This document shows, one piece after another, positions 1 through 7,720 of a DNA stretch of 33,690 nt. Origin of the DNA: an uncultured Bacteroidales bacterium (GTDB lineage: Bacteria; Bacteroidota; Bacteroidia; Bacteroidales; UBA932); assembly GCA_947167015.1 (NCBI GenBank), contig CAMVGM010000020.1:1-33690 (forward strand). The letters are read 5' to 3'. Position numbers and translations under genes: made by a program. Every line of letters begins with the position of its first letter. The stretch's first letter is position 1. Below the pieces are notes generated by a model. It saw nothing but the letters and a program-made list of their open reading frames with translations. It was not told the origin of the DNA and made no database searches.

Positions 1-11
1 ATCTTCGCAAT

Positions 12-572
12 ATGAATTACAGATACAGAGTCACGCTGGCCGGCATCAAAGGCTTTTTCCGGGTTTACCTCGTAAACGGGGAGAATTCGTTGTACACCTT
101 CCACAAGCAGTTGCGCGCGGACCTCGAGTTCCCGATGGACCAGCCCATCCTCTTCAAGGCGCTGGACGCCCAGGGAGAAGTGGTGGCCCGGTACGCCCTG
201 ATGGACATCGGCTACGGCGCGGTGGACAACGTCTCCGTCGCCGACACCATCAAGGCGGGCGTGGCAAGTTTCGTCTATTTCTACGACATCGCCTCGCGCA
301 AGAGCGTCATCATCACGCTGGAAGGGGAAACGCCGGAGTTCACGGCCGTCCCGCGCCTGCTCGAGTCCAAGGGACCCATCCCCCTGGAGTTCGAGAACGG
401 CTACGTCGCCTTCGAAGACCTGCCGGAAGAGCGCCGGCGGCTGCCGGGCGAGGCCCGGAAGGGCGGCGGCGACGATGATGAAGACGATGAAGATTTCGAC
501 GACGAAGACGACGAGGACGAGGAGGATGAAGAGAAAGACGAAGAAGAGATCCTCTACGACGAGAACGAATAA
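12..572 (+). CDS. Acidic-tailed pRiA4b ORF-3/IS1096 TnpR-like family protein
   Basis: A 186-residue protein with a folded N-terminal part (about 1-145) and a very acidic tail (about 151-186, nearly all Asp and Glu). The N-terminal pattern, with YRVTLAGIKGFFRVY followed by SLYTFHKQLRADLEF, resembles Bacteroidota proteins that annotation pipelines call 'plasmid pRiA4b ORF-3-like' or 'IS1096 passenger TnpR-like'. The biochemical role of that family is not established, and nothing here suggests transposition. There is no signal peptide, so it should be cytoplasmic. The ATG at 12 follows ATCTTCG at 1-7, which resembles a -7 box cut by the window edge and would imply a very short leader. It ends at a strong bidirectional terminator. 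The acidic tail could bind basic proteins or mimic nucleic acid, but that is speculation. The family call is from memory of the pattern, so confidence is moderate. Confidence 0.7.
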   Translation: MNYRYRVTLAGIKGFFRVYLVNGENSLYTFHKQLRADLEFPMDQPILFKALDAQGEVVARYALMDIGYGAVDNVSVADTIKAGVASFVYFYDIASRKSVIITLEGETPEFTAVPRLLESKGPIPLEFENGYVAFEDLPEERRRLPGEARKGGGDDDEDDEDFDDEDDEDEEDEEKDEEEILYDENE

Positions 573-577
573 AGAAA

Positions 578-607
578 GAGAAAGCCACCCGGTCGGGTGG
601 CTTTCTT
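578..607. terminator. Bidirectional intrinsic terminator
   Basis: A perfect 10-bp stem AAAGCCACCC (581-590) / GGGTGGCTTT (595-604) closes a GGTC loop, and A/T-rich flanks extend the pairing slightly. It lies between two convergent stop codons (572 and 631), and T-rich tracts follow it on both strands, so it can end both transcripts. Confidence 0.85.
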
Positions 608-630
608 CTTGATTTCCAGACGGATTCCGT

Positions 631-1398
631 TTATTTCTTCTTCGGATCCTCCACCGGGGCGGGCTCGACGTACTTGCCCACCTTGGTCATCTCGACGTTG
701 AAGATGAGGGCGGAGTTGCCCGGGATGGCCTGGTTGCCCATTTCGCCATAACCGAGGTCGGAGGGGATGAAGAGGTCGATCTTGCCACCCTCGCCTATGA
801 GCTGCAGCCCCTCGGTCCAGCCGGGAACGACGCGGTTGAGCGTCAGGCGGATCGGGTCGGCGTCCTCGGCAACCTCGTCAAAGACGGTGCCGTCGATCAG
901 GGAACCCTTGTAGCGCACCCACACGGTGTCCTGCGGGCCCGGCTTCACGTCGTTGCCCGGCTCGATGATGCGGTACTGCAGACCGGAATCGGTGGTGACG
1001 ACGCCGTCCTTCTTGCCGTTGTCGGCGAGGAACTTCTCGCTCTTGTCCTTGGCGGCCTGGGCGAGGCCCTGGCGGCGGTTCTCCAGATAGCCGTTGAACA
1101 GATCGTTCATCTTGTTGGGATCGATCTTGAACTGCTTGGTGAAGTCGGGATCCTGGAAGTCACCCTCGGCGTTCACGAAGTCTTTCATACCCTTGACGAT
1201 CTCGGAATAGTTCAGGTCCTTTCCGAAGTCGTACTGAGCCATGAAGCTGCCGAAATTGATACCGAGCAGGTAGCTGACGGAGTCGACGGTAGCCTTGGTA
1301 GGCTGGAATTCTTTGGGGAGCTGCTCCCCCGGCTTGCCCGTGCAAGCCGCAAATGCAAGTCCAATCAGAAGGACCGCAAAAAACTTGGTTGCTTTCAT
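631..1398 (-). CDS. FKBP-type peptidyl-prolyl cis-trans isomerase lipoprotein
   Basis: A 255-residue prolyl isomerase, expected to help fold proteins in the periplasm or at the outer membrane. The N-terminus is a lipoprotein signal with a hydrophobic core and lipobox AFAAC, making Cys19 the lipidated residue. Residues about 30-130 match an FKBP_N-type helical dimerisation segment. Residues about 137-240 form the FKBP catalytic domain, with the typical VRYKGSLIDGTVFDE, VVPGWTEGLQLIGEGG and SDLGYGE blocks. A short proline/lysine tail follows. It is the last gene of a minus-strand run, 27 nt after the ROK kinase, and ends at the bidirectional terminator. A link between the isomerase and sugar uptake is not evident, so co-transcription may be incidental. 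The family call is secure. Confidence 0.95.
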   Translation of the reverse strand: MKATKFFAVLLIGLAFAACTGKPGEQLPKEFQPTKATVDSVSYLLGINFGSFMAQYDFGKDLNYSEIVKGMKDFVNAEGDFQDPDFTKQFKIDPNKMNDLFNGYLENRRQGLAQAAKDKSEKFLADNGKKDGVVTTDSGLQYRIIEPGNDVKPGPQDTVWVRYKGSLIDGTVFDEVAEDADPIRLTLNRVVPGWTEGLQLIGEGGKIDLFIPSDLGYGEMGNQAIPGNSALIFNVEMTKVGKYVEPAPVEDPKKK

Positions 1399-1425
1399 TT
1401 TTATAAACGTTTGTTCTATAGTCTT

Positions 1426-2400
1426 TTACAACTCCCAGGCAAGCGCTGAGGCGCCGAGGATGGCGGCATCGGACTCCTTCAGCTGGGAGAACACGATCTG
1501 CACCTTGCCCTTCCAGATCTTCAGGAGGTTGTCATCCATGGCACGCTTCATCGGCTCGTACAGGAACTCCTTGGCGCGGGCCAGACCGCCGAAGAGCACG
1601 ATCGCCTCCGGGGCGCTGAACGCGACGAAATCCGCAAAGCTCCGCCCCAGGATCGTGCCCGTGTACTCGAAGAGGCGCAGGGCCATGGCATCCCCGGCCT
1701 TGGCGGCGTCGAAGATGTCCTTGGAACTGATGTTGTCGATATCACGCAGGGCGGACGGTTCGTCCGTGGCTTCCAGCCACTCGCGCGCGGTGCGGGCGAT
1801 GCCCATCGCCGAGCAGTAGGCCTCGAGGCAGCCGGTCTTGCCGCAGCCGCACGGACGGCCGTTCTTCCGCTCCACGCAGGTGTGGCCGAGTTCGCCGGCG
1901 AATCCGTCGCTGCCATAGACCACCTTGCCGTCGATCACGATGCCGCTGCCGACACCGGTACCGAGGGTGATCATGATGAAATTCTTCATGCCGCGGGCGG
2001 CACCATACGCCATCTCGCCGACGGCGGCCGCGTTGGCGTCGTTGGTCAGCGAGACGGGCATGCCGTCCAGCGCCTCGGAGAGCAGTTTGGAGAACGGGAC
2101 CGAGTGGTTGGCCGCCCACACGATATTGGGGGCGAAGGCGATCTCGCCGGTGTAGTAGTTGCCGTTCGGCGCACCGACACCTACGCCGCGGACCTCTCCG
2201 AGCTGCTTGCCTCCCTGCTCCACGCAGGTCCTGATGGCGGCAGCCAGGTCTTTGATATAGGCACCGGCGTCTTCGCCGTACACATCCGTCCGGATGACAT
2301 TCTGGAACAGGACGTCGCCACGGGCATCCACGAGCCCGATCTTGGAGGTCTGGCCGCCGATATCGACGCCCACGACGAATTGTTTCTGCAAACCTTCCAT
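1426..2400 (-). CDS. ROK family sugar kinase (glucokinase-like)
   Basis: A 324-residue cytoplasmic kinase predicted to phosphorylate glucose or a related hexose with ATP. Visible ROK features in order are the phosphate-binding DIGGQTSK (13-20), the catalytic block TNDANAAA (119-126, Asp121 as base), GTGVGSG (147-153), GELGH (169-173), and the zinc-binding CGCGKTGCLE (184-193). There is no N-terminal winged helix, so it is an enzyme and not a ROK repressor. It starts 4 nt after the stop of the sugar permease gene, which strongly suggests co-expression of uptake and phosphorylation. The exact sugar cannot be read from sequence: glucose is the default, while mannose, fructose or N-acetylmannosamine are alternatives. 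Confidence 0.93.
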   Translation of the reverse strand: MEGLQKQFVVGVDIGGQTSKIGLVDARGDVLFQNVIRTDVYGEDAGAYIKDLAAAIRTCVEQGGKQLGEVRGVGVGAPNGNYYTGEIAFAPNIVWAANHSVPFSKLLSEALDGMPVSLTNDANAAAVGEMAYGAARGMKNFIMITLGTGVGSGIVIDGKVVYGSDGFAGELGHTCVERKNGRPCGCGKTGCLEAYCSAMGIARTAREWLEATDEPSALRDIDNISSKDIFDAAKAGDAMALRLFEYTGTILGRSFADFVAFSAPEAIVLFGGLARAKEFLYEPMKRAMDDNLLKIWKGKVQIVFSQLKESDAAILGASALAWEL

Positions 2401-2404
2401 ATGA

Positions 2405-3643
2405 CTAGTCGACAGGAATATCCTTGTTTACGTTCTTGCAACCCCAGATGGAGTAATAGAGCAGATAGGCGAGCATCGCGATCACCAGCCAGTAGCTGGG
2501 GATGGCGCCTGCACGCTGGGCGATGGCCTGCTGGATGAGCGGCATGATGCCACCGCCGACCACCATCATCATGAAGATGCCGGAGGCCTGTTCGTTATAC
2601 TTGCCGAGCCCCTCGACCGCGAGGTTGAAGATGGCGCCCCACATGATGGACGTGCAGATACCGCAGACGGCAAGGAAGATACACCTCATCGGCACGGCGG
2701 AGCCCTTGACGGTCATGCTGACGCTCTCCGGCAGGAAGATGGCAATAAGCAGCAGGAGGATGGCCAGCGAAGACACGCAGATCATCTGCGTGCGGGTGCT
2801 CACCTTGCCGCTGATAAAGCTGCTCAGGAAACGGCCGATCATCATCAGGAACCAGTAGGAGGCGGCCAGGAAGCCAGCCACGGCGGCGGAACCCTCGAAG
2901 CCCAGGTCGGAGATGTAGAAGTTGAGCTGGGCGGGGATGCCGATCTCGATGCCCACGTAGAAGAAGATGGCGATGACGCCGAGCACCGTGTGGCGGAAGC
3001 TCCAGGCGCTGTGCTCAAACTTGACGGTCTTGCGCTCCATGGCGGGCTCCGGGACCTTCACGAAGGAGATGATCACGAAGGAGATGGCGAACACGGCCAT
3101 GGCGATGAAGAGCAGCGGAGCCACGTCGGACATCTTGGTGTTGTCCGTGACGGTGCCGATCAGCACGCCCACGAGAAGCGGGGTCAGCGTACCGGCCAGC
3201 GAGTTGCAGGTGCCGCCGATCTGGATGAACTGGTTGCCCTTGTTGCCGCCGCCGCCGAGCAGGTTCAGCATCGGGTTCACCACGGTGTTGAGCATGCACA
3301 CGCAGAAGCCGCAGACGAATGCGCCGAGCAGGTAGATGTAAATGGCGGCATTTCCGAAGGCGGAAAGGCTGGAAAGCCACTGGATGACGATGCCGACGAA
3401 ACCGGTCGCGATACCGATGAGGGTGGTCTTCTTGTAGCCCACCTTGACCAGCATCTTGCCGGCCGGGATACCCATGAACAGGTACGCGGCGAAATTCATC
3501 ATGTTACCCATCATGGCGGCCCAGCTGTACTGGCCTTTCCAGATGTTGCCGAACGGGGCGGCCATGTTGGTGACGAAGGAAATCATCGCGAAGATGAAAC
3601 ACATCGTCACGACTGCCACCATGTTGATTTTTTTCTTTTCCAT
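2405..3643 (-). CDS. MFS sugar permease, FHS (FucP/GluP-like) family
   Basis: A 412-residue inner-membrane transporter with about 12 hydrophobic segments, predicted to be a proton- or sodium-coupled sugar symporter. The block NPMLNLLGGGGNKGNQFIQ (about 123-141), followed by GTCNSLAGTLTPLLVG, matches the characteristic N-rich region of the fucose-galactose-glucose:H+ symporter family. The downstream ROK kinase, 4 nt away, supports a hexose as substrate. The upstream deoxynucleoside kinase ends 18 nt before the start, so the whole block is probably one transcript. Length is normal for the family. Substrate identity (glucose, galactose, fucose or other) is not resolvable here. Confidence 0.9.
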   Translation of the reverse strand: MEKKKINMVAVVTMCFIFAMISFVTNMAAPFGNIWKGQYSWAAMMGNMMNFAAYLFMGIPAGKMLVKVGYKKTTLIGIATGFVGIVIQWLSSLSAFGNAAIYIYLLGAFVCGFCVCMLNTVVNPMLNLLGGGGNKGNQFIQIGGTCNSLAGTLTPLLVGVLIGTVTDNTKMSDVAPLLFIAMAVFAISFVIISFVKVPEPAMERKTVKFEHSAWSFRHTVLGVIAIFFYVGIEIGIPAQLNFYISDLGFEGSAAVAGFLAASYWFLMMIGRFLSSFISGKVSTRTQMICVSSLAILLLLIAIFLPESVSMTVKGSAVPMRCIFLAVCGICTSIMWGAIFNLAVEGLGKYNEQASGIFMMMVVGGGIMPLIQQAIAQRAGAIPSYWLVIAMLAYLLYYSIWGCKNVNKDIPVD

Positions 3644-3661
3644 TGTATTGAGGTTCTAGTA

Positions 3662-4294
3662 TTATTCTCCTACCGGTTTCGGCGCGAAAAGTCCGTAAAG
3701 CTGGGCGTCGATCATGTCGGTGACCTTCGCGAAGTCCTCCGGATTGTTGCCGAACTTGATGTGGTCGGCGTCGATGATGAGCAGGTTGCCCTTGTAGTCC
3801 TTGATCCAGTTCTCATACTTCTCGTTCAGGCCGGTCAGGTAGTCGATCCGGATGCTCTTCTCGTACTCGCGGCCGCGCTTCTGGATCTGCGAAATGAGGT
3901 TCGGGATGCTGGAACGCAGGTAGATGAGCAGGTCCGGGTTGCCCACCAGCGACATCATCAGGTCGAAGAGATCGCTGTAGTTCTCGAAGTCGCGGGAACT
4001 CATCAGGCCCATGTCGTGCAGGTTGGGGGCGAAGATGCGTGCGTCCTCGTAGATGGTGCGGTCCTGAATGATCACGTCGTCGGTCTTGGCGATCTCGACC
4101 ACGTCCTTGAAGCGCTTGTTGAGGAAGTAGATCTGGAGGTTGAAGGACCAGCGCTCCATGTCCTCGTAAAAATCGGACAGGTAGGGATTGAAGTCCACCG
4201 ATTCGAATTTGGGGATCCAGCCGTAATGTGCGGCCAGCATCTTGGTGAGCGTGGTCTTGCCGCTGCCGATGTTTCCTGCTATCGCAATGTGCAT
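3662..4294 (-). CDS. Deoxynucleoside kinase (second of a tandem pair)
   Basis: A 210-residue cytoplasmic salvage enzyme transferring phosphate from ATP to a deoxynucleoside, probably deoxyadenosine or deoxyguanosine. The Walker A loop GNIGSGKTT lies at residues 7-15, the DR motif (QDRTIYED) at about 77-84, and the arginine-rich lid QKRGREYEKSIR near residue 140. It is clearly paralogous to the gene just upstream, which is collinear throughout. This architecture is known for lactobacillar dAK/dGK pairs that work as a heterodimer. The two differ in the P-loop (GSGKT here, GCGKT upstream) and at the C-terminus, where this copy has an extra PKPVGE tail. It probably has its own promoter in the 35-nt gap (box at 4318-4325). 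Confidence 0.92.
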   Translation of the reverse strand: MHIAIAGNIGSGKTTLTKMLAAHYGWIPKFESVDFNPYLSDFYEDMERWSFNLQIYFLNKRFKDVVEIAKTDDVIIQDRTIYEDARIFAPNLHDMGLMSSRDFENYSDLFDLMMSLVGNPDLLIYLRSSIPNLISQIQKRGREYEKSIRIDYLTGLNEKYENWIKDYKGNLLIIDADHIKFGNNPEDFAKVTDMIDAQLYGLFAPKPVGE

Positions 4295-4317
4295 GTCCTC
4301 TTTTCTTTAACAGTCTG

Positions 4318-4325
4318 CAAATTTA
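4318..4325 (-). promoter_or_regulatory. -7 box for the downstream deoxynucleoside kinase
   Basis: On the minus strand this reads TAAATTTG, a perfect TAnnTTTG Bacteroidota -7 element, 23 nt before the ATG at 4294. It lies 4 nt beyond the stop codon of the upstream paralogue. No good TTG -33 element is seen at the right spacing, so it may be a secondary promoter. Confidence 0.5.
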
Positions 4326-4329
4326 AGAA

Positions 4330-4944
4330 TTATTTGAATAGTCCGTACAGTTCCGCGTCGATCTTGTCCGTGATGGACGCGAAATCCTCCGGCCGGTTCT
4401 CGAAGTCCAGCTGGTCGGCGTCGATGACGAGCAGCCGGCCCTTGTATTCGGAAATCCACTTCTCGTAGCGCTCGTTCAGGCCGCTGAGGTATTCCAGGCT
4501 CATCGACTGCTCGTAGTCGCGGCCGCGTTTCTGGATCTGCGCGACGAGGTGCGGGACGCTGCATTTCAGGTAGATGAGCAGGTCCGGCGGGCTTACCATC
4601 GACATCATCAGGCGGAAGAGCTGCATGTAGGTGTCGTAGTCCCGGTCGGACAGGTTCCCCAGGTCGTGGTTGTTGGCGACGAAGATCTCCACGCCCTCGA
4701 ACAGGGTCCGGTCCTGGATGATCACGTCCTTGGACTTGGCGATCTCCAGGACGTCCTTGAAGCGCTGCGCCAGGAAGTAGGTCTCCAGGTTGTAGGACCA
4801 GCGCGGGATGTCCTTGTAGTAGTCCTCCAGATAGGGGTTGTACGTTACGGCCTCGTACTTGGGGGTCCAGCCGTAATGCTCCGAAAGCTTGCGGGTGAGG
4901 GTGGTCTTGCCGCACCCGATGTTTCCTGCTATACCGATGTGCAT
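4330..4944 (-). CDS. Deoxynucleoside kinase (first of a tandem pair)
   Basis: A 204-residue dAK/dGK-type deoxynucleoside kinase. Motifs: P-loop GNIGCGKTT at 7-15, QDRT at 77-80, lid QKRGRDYEQSMS near 140, and a C-terminal IDADQLDF segment. A longer frame opens at 4977, but I chose the ATG at 4944. That start aligns exactly with the paralogue's MHIAIAGNIG start and lies 21 nt downstream of a near-perfect promoter, whereas the longer form would begin inside the promoter. It opens the minus-strand run (two kinases, sugar permease, ROK kinase, FKBP). The two copies have diverged moderately, which suggests specialisation and not a recent duplication. Confidence 0.92.
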   Translation of the reverse strand: MHIGIAGNIGCGKTTLTRKLSEHYGWTPKYEAVTYNPYLEDYYKDIPRWSYNLETYFLAQRFKDVLEIAKSKDVIIQDRTLFEGVEIFVANNHDLGNLSDRDYDTYMQLFRLMMSMVSPPDLLIYLKCSVPHLVAQIQKRGRDYEQSMSLEYLSGLNERYEKWISEYKGRLLVIDADQLDFENRPEDFASITDKIDAELYGLFK

Positions 4945-4965
4945 CTTGGTAATGTGTGTAACATA

Positions 4966-4998
4966 CAAATTTAACACAAGTTTTGTAAATTTGCCAAA
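4966..4998 (-). promoter_or_regulatory. Promoter of the deoxynucleoside kinase operon
   Basis: On the minus strand a TTTG -33 element (4998-4995) and a TAAATTTG -7 element (4973-4966) are separated by exactly 21 nt, which fits the Bacteroidota consensus TTTG-N19-21-TAnnTTTG. It overlaps the divergent promoter of the hydrolase gene. Confidence 0.75.
4986..4993 (+). promoter_or_regulatory. -7 box of the metallo-hydrolase gene
   Basis: TAAATTTG, 22 nt before the ATG at 5016. It is the mirror image of the kinase -7 box at 4966-4973, with a 12-nt spacer between them. No clear -33 TTG is visible. Confidence 0.6.
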
Positions 4999-5015
4999 GC
5001 AAAGAACGCAAAGTG

Positions 5016-5729
5016 ATGCTCAATATCCGATCCATCAGCTGCAACCCGCTCCAGGAGCGTTGCTACGTGGTCTGGCGCGAAGCGCCCCGCTGCGCCGTGG
5101 TCGATCCCGGCTGCTGCGGCCGGGCCGAACTGGACGCGCTCGGGGAACTGTTCGCCCGGGAGGGCCTCGTCCCCGAAGCCATCCTGCTCACGCACGCCCA
5201 CTTCGACCACATCTACGGCGTGAAGCCGCTCCAGGACCGTTTCGGCGGCATTCCCGTGTACCTGCACCCCTCCGACGGTCCCCTGCTCGGCCTCGTCGGC
5301 GAGATGCCCCGCCTGCTGGGCCTGCCCGAGCCGGATACGGACTTTGCCTGGACGCCCCTGCAGGAAGGCCCGCTCACCGTCGCCGGAATAGATTTCGAGG
5401 TGATCGCCACGCCCGGGCACACCCCCGGCGGCGTCTGCTTCCTCGAACGCGAGGCGGGCATCCTCTTCTGCGGCGATACGCTCTTCGCGGGCTCCATCGG
5501 CCGCACCGACCTCCCGGGCGGCGAATACGACGACCTCATCCGCTCCGTCATGGAGAAACTCCTCCCGCTCGACCCCGCGGTCCGCATCCTCCCCGGCCAC
5601 GGCCCCTCCTCCACCATCGGGCACGAGCGCACCGGCAACCCCTTCCTCGAGCCCTTCAATGAGCCGGAAGAAGAGCCGGACCCGGATCTGGAGCCGGTGG
5701 TGATCCGGGGAGGAATTGAACCAAATTGA
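5016..5729 (+). CDS. Metallo-beta-lactamase-fold hydrolase (glyoxalase II-like)
   Basis: A 237-residue cytoplasmic metal-dependent hydrolase. The metal ligands are all present: HAHFDH at 60-65, His135 in PGHTPGG, Asp154 in CGDTLFAGSIGR, and His195 in PGHG. The sequence resembles the short glyoxalase II-like group that hydrolyses thioesters, though the physiological substrate is unknown. An in-frame GTG at 5013 directly precedes the ATG at 5016; the ATG is the more likely start. The C-terminus (about 215-237) is an acidic and proline-rich extension. Its last codons and stop overlap the first copy of the 23-bp repeat at 5716-5738, so the repeat forms part of the coding sequence here. Confidence 0.9.
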   Translation: MLNIRSISCNPLQERCYVVWREAPRCAVVDPGCCGRAELDALGELFAREGLVPEAILLTHAHFDHIYGVKPLQDRFGGIPVYLHPSDGPLLGLVGEMPRLLGLPEPDTDFAWTPLQEGPLTVAGIDFEVIATPGHTPGGVCFLEREAGILFCGDTLFAGSIGRTDLPGGEYDDLIRSVMEKLLPLDPAVRILPGHGPSSTIGHERTGNPFLEPFNEPEEEPDPDLEPVVIRGGIEPN

Positions 5730-5738
5730 ACTTGATTG
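5716..5738 (+). repeat. 23-bp operator-like repeat, copy 1
   Basis: TTGAAC-N4-TTGAAC-N4-TTG. The same 23 bases occur perfectly on the opposite strand at 13517-13539. A third TTGAAC is completed here by the following bases (to 5741), giving three direct repeats with a 10-bp period, about one helical turn. The TTG at 5732-5734 can act as a -33 element. Confidence 0.85.
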
Positions 5739-5762
5739 AACTTTTGTGGAAGATTATTTTTG
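5732..5762 (+). promoter_or_regulatory. Promoter of the HTH-like gene, overlapping the repeat
   Basis: TTG (5732-5734) and TATTTTTG (5755-5762) are 20 nt apart, a good Bacteroidota promoter. The -33 TTG is inside the 23-bp repeat, the same arrangement as at 13493-13523 on the other strand. Confidence 0.65.
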
Positions 5763-5789
5763 TCTTCCATGAAAACGAAAGGCGCAAGA

Positions 5790-6359
5790 ATGAGCAAGGA
5801 AATCCCCGAATTGAAGTACCTGCTCTCAGAGGTTGAAAAGAAATATGGCCGGGGTGTCAACACCACGACGGACTTCGAGGCCCTTTCGGTCGTCATCGAG
5901 CACGATATCAATGAACGGCTCTCCAGTTCGACGCTCAAACGCCTGTGGGGCTATGTCTCCAACAACTCGAGTCCCAGCCTGACCACCCTCAACATCCTCT
6001 CCCGCTATGTCGGGACGCGGGATTTCAGGGCTTTTTGCGAGGACCTGATGAAGCGGGACCTGCAGGAATCGGGATTTTTCACCACGTCCTTCATTCTGAC
6101 ATCCTGCCTGGAAAAAGGGGCACGCCTCCGCATCGGATGGAATCCGGACCGGCTGGTCCTGCTGGAATACCAGGGAGATTTCCTGTTCCGGGTCCTCCAG
6201 AACCTGAATTCCTCGCTGCGGGAAGGCGATGAATTTGAAGCATCTTCTTTCTTTTTGGGATATCCGCTTTATATTCCGAGGATCCTGCGGGATGGGGACT
6301 ATACCCCTTCATACATCGCAGGCAGCGTCAATGGCCTGACGACCCTGGAATCACTCTGA
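5790..6359 (+). CDS. Bacteroidota HTH-like conserved protein, candidate regulator
   Basis: A 189-residue protein without signal peptide or membrane segment. Residues about 5-80 contain a segment ([15 protein letters not shown], then [15 protein letters not shown], then [17 protein letters not shown]) that recurs in many uncharacterised Bacteroidota proteins and looks like a helix-turn-helix fold. The C-terminal half (about 95-189) looks beta-rich ([40 protein letters not shown]) and may be an OB-like sensing or oligomerisation domain. Function is unknown, and DNA binding is inference. Alternative starts are the ATG at 5769, 6 nt after the -7 box, and 5790; I prefer 5790 because it fits the family N-terminus. 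It is the first gene behind the 23-bp repeat, and its 3' end overlaps the convergent kinase gene by 9 bp. Confidence 0.7.
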   Translation: MSKEIPELKYLLSEVEKKYGRGVNTTTDFEALSVVIEHDINERLSSSTLKRLWGYVSNNSSPSLTTLNILSRYVGTRDFRAFCEDLMKRDLQESGFFTTSFILTSCLEKGARLRIGWNPDRLVLLEYQGDFLFRVLQNLNSSLREGDEFEASSFFLGYPLYIPRILRDGDYTPSYIAGSVNGLTTLESL

Positions 6360-7223
6360 GCCACGCTCTATCAGATCCGTTGCCTCGCGGAAAATCCGGT
6401 CGGCGCGACGGGCATCCCTGCCCTCCGCCCAAAGCAGGGCAAGTGCTCCAGCCACCAAAAGAATGGCCATTGCGGGCAACCAAACAGGACGTCCGCACCG
6501 TTCCAATGCCATTTTGACCTGCCGGACATCCTGGAAACGCCGCTCCGGAATCTGTCTTGCACATCTGTGCGCAATCTGCGAAAACTTGCGTCCTCCCAAC
6601 TCCGAAAGCATCACGCCCAACGACCAGATATCGCTGCGCGCATCCGCCGCCCGGCCGGCAAGCACCTCGGGCGCGGCATAGTCCGGCGTCCCGGCCGGCT
6701 GTTTATGCAGATACCATCCTCCGGCATCGGACAGGCCGAAATCGATCAGCTTGACATGGCCGCCGTCGTGCGTGACCATCACGTTTTCCGGTTTGAGGTC
6801 CCGGTGAACCAGCCCTCTGCGATGGATATAGTCCAGCGCTTCGCACAACTCGCAGAACAAACTGCGGATCCGGGGGGCGGGAATCGGCCCCCGGGCGGCC
6901 AGTTCGGCAAGGGACTCCCCGTCCACCCATTCCATCTCGATCGCGGATCCCAAACCTGGCAACACCTTCCAATCCAAGATCCTGCAAATGCCCGGATGCT
7001 CCAGCCCATAACCCAGTTCAAACTCCTTCCGAAGCAGCATTTCGAACGCGGGATCGCCGCGATGCTCCTCCTTCAGGACCTTGCAGACCCGGTAGCGTCC
7101 TTCCCGACGGATGCGCCACAACTCGGAATACCCGGACGCCGAAGCATACAAACGCTCCGGCCGGGTCTCCCCCTCCGGCTGGTTCGATGGAAATTGATCG
7201 AAAAACGTGGACTCCGCACCCAT
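6351..7223 (-). CDS. Membrane-anchored eukaryotic-like Ser/Thr protein kinase
   Basis: A 290-residue Hanks-type kinase. Visible catalytic elements are Lys48 (RVCKVLK), HRDLKPEN (140-147), DFG (161-163), the GTPDYAAPE activation and P+1 loop (178-186), and [13 protein letters not shown] (198-210). All core residues for phosphotransfer are present, although the glycine-rich loop is not canonical ([10 protein letters not shown]). One transmembrane helix at about 248-265 leaves a short charged tail of about 25 residues outside, so the kinase domain is cytoplasmic. The tail has no PASTA or other known sensor domain. It is divergent from the lipoprotein gene at 7265 and convergent with the HTH-like gene, overlapping it by 9 bp. 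A substrate is not evident; neighbours are candidates. Confidence 0.92.
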   Translation of the reverse strand: MGAESTFFDQFPSNQPEGETRPERLYASASGYSELWRIRREGRYRVCKVLKEEHRGDPAFEMLLRKEFELGYGLEHPGICRILDWKVLPGLGSAIEMEWVDGESLAELAARGPIPAPRIRSLFCELCEALDYIHRRGLVHRDLKPENVMVTHDGGHVKLIDFGLSDAGGWYLHKQPAGTPDYAAPEVLAGRAADARSDIWSLGVMLSELGGRKFSQIAHRCARQIPERRFQDVRQVKMALERCGRPVWLPAMAILLVAGALALLWAEGRDARRADRIFREATDLIERGSE

Positions 7224-7231
7224 ATATCATC

Positions 7232-7239
7232 CAAAGATA
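7232..7239 (-). promoter_or_regulatory. -7 box of the Ser/Thr kinase gene
   Basis: Minus strand TATCTTTG, a perfect TAnnTTTG match, with 8 nt before the kinase ATG at 7223. The transcript would be leaderless or nearly so. It forms an inverted pair with the box at 7253-7260. Confidence 0.5.
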
Positions 7240-7252
7240 CACATATTTTGCG

Positions 7253-7260
7253 TATCTTCG
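7253..7260 (+). promoter_or_regulatory. -7-like box of the lipoprotein/barrel operon
   Basis: TATCTTCG, one mismatch from TAnnTTTG, 4 nt before the ATG at 7265. A similar ATCTTCG precedes the gene at position 12. The two divergent boxes are embedded in a 7-bp inverted repeat, AAGATAC (7234-7240) / GTATCTT (7252-7258). Confidence 0.45.
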
Positions 7261-7264
7261 TAAG

Positions 7265-7720
7265 ATGATGTACCGGATCGTTCCCATACTCATATGTCTG
7301 ACCCTGGCCGGAGCCTGCGCTCCGCGCCAAGCCGGACCGGTCCCGCCCGCGGCTCCGGAATACGAGCAGGTCGAGTACATCTCCGACCACCTCGCCATCG
7401 GGTCCCTGGGAGGCGGTTTCAATCTGATAACCCCCGACGGAACGGTCATCGCTTCGGGCGATGACGCCGGCGCATTGAAGGAAGGTGCGGAATCCGCCTG
7501 GGCCCGGTTCCAGGATGAAGAATATGCCTGCTGGGAGGACATCCTGGAACAATATGACAGCCTGTGCAACGCTTGTATCGCCAGGCAACCCGCAAACGAA
7601 CTGGTGGACCGCCTGGAAGTCATCCGGACCAGGATCCAGGGAGCCGTGGGCAAGATGGACCCGCAGCAGCAGGCCCGTTTCGCCGCCATCCGGGAACGAT
7701 ATGAAAAGTACCGGAGATGA
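7265..7720 (+). CDS. Small lipoprotein of unknown function
   Basis: A 151-residue exported lipoprotein. The signal peptide has a hydrophobic stretch ending in the lipobox LAGAC (Cys18 with this start). The mature part begins with a proline-rich linker, then a short beta-like region (YISDHLAIGSLGGGFNLI), then a mostly helical, charged half with LDRLEVIRTRI-like heptads that could be coiled coil. I do not recognise the family. The open frame extends upstream to 7187, but that would overlap the divergent kinase gene and bury the signal peptide, so the ATG at 7265 (or 7268) is chosen. It overlaps the next gene by 4 nt (ATGA), implying translational coupling to the barrel protein. Confidence 0.75.
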   Translation: MMYRIVPILICLTLAGACAPRQAGPVPPAAPEYEQVEYISDHLAIGSLGGGFNLITPDGTVIASGDDAGALKEGAESAWARFQDEEYACWEDILEQYDSLCNACIARQPANELVDRLEVIRTRIQGAVGKMDPQQQARFAAIRERYEKYRR

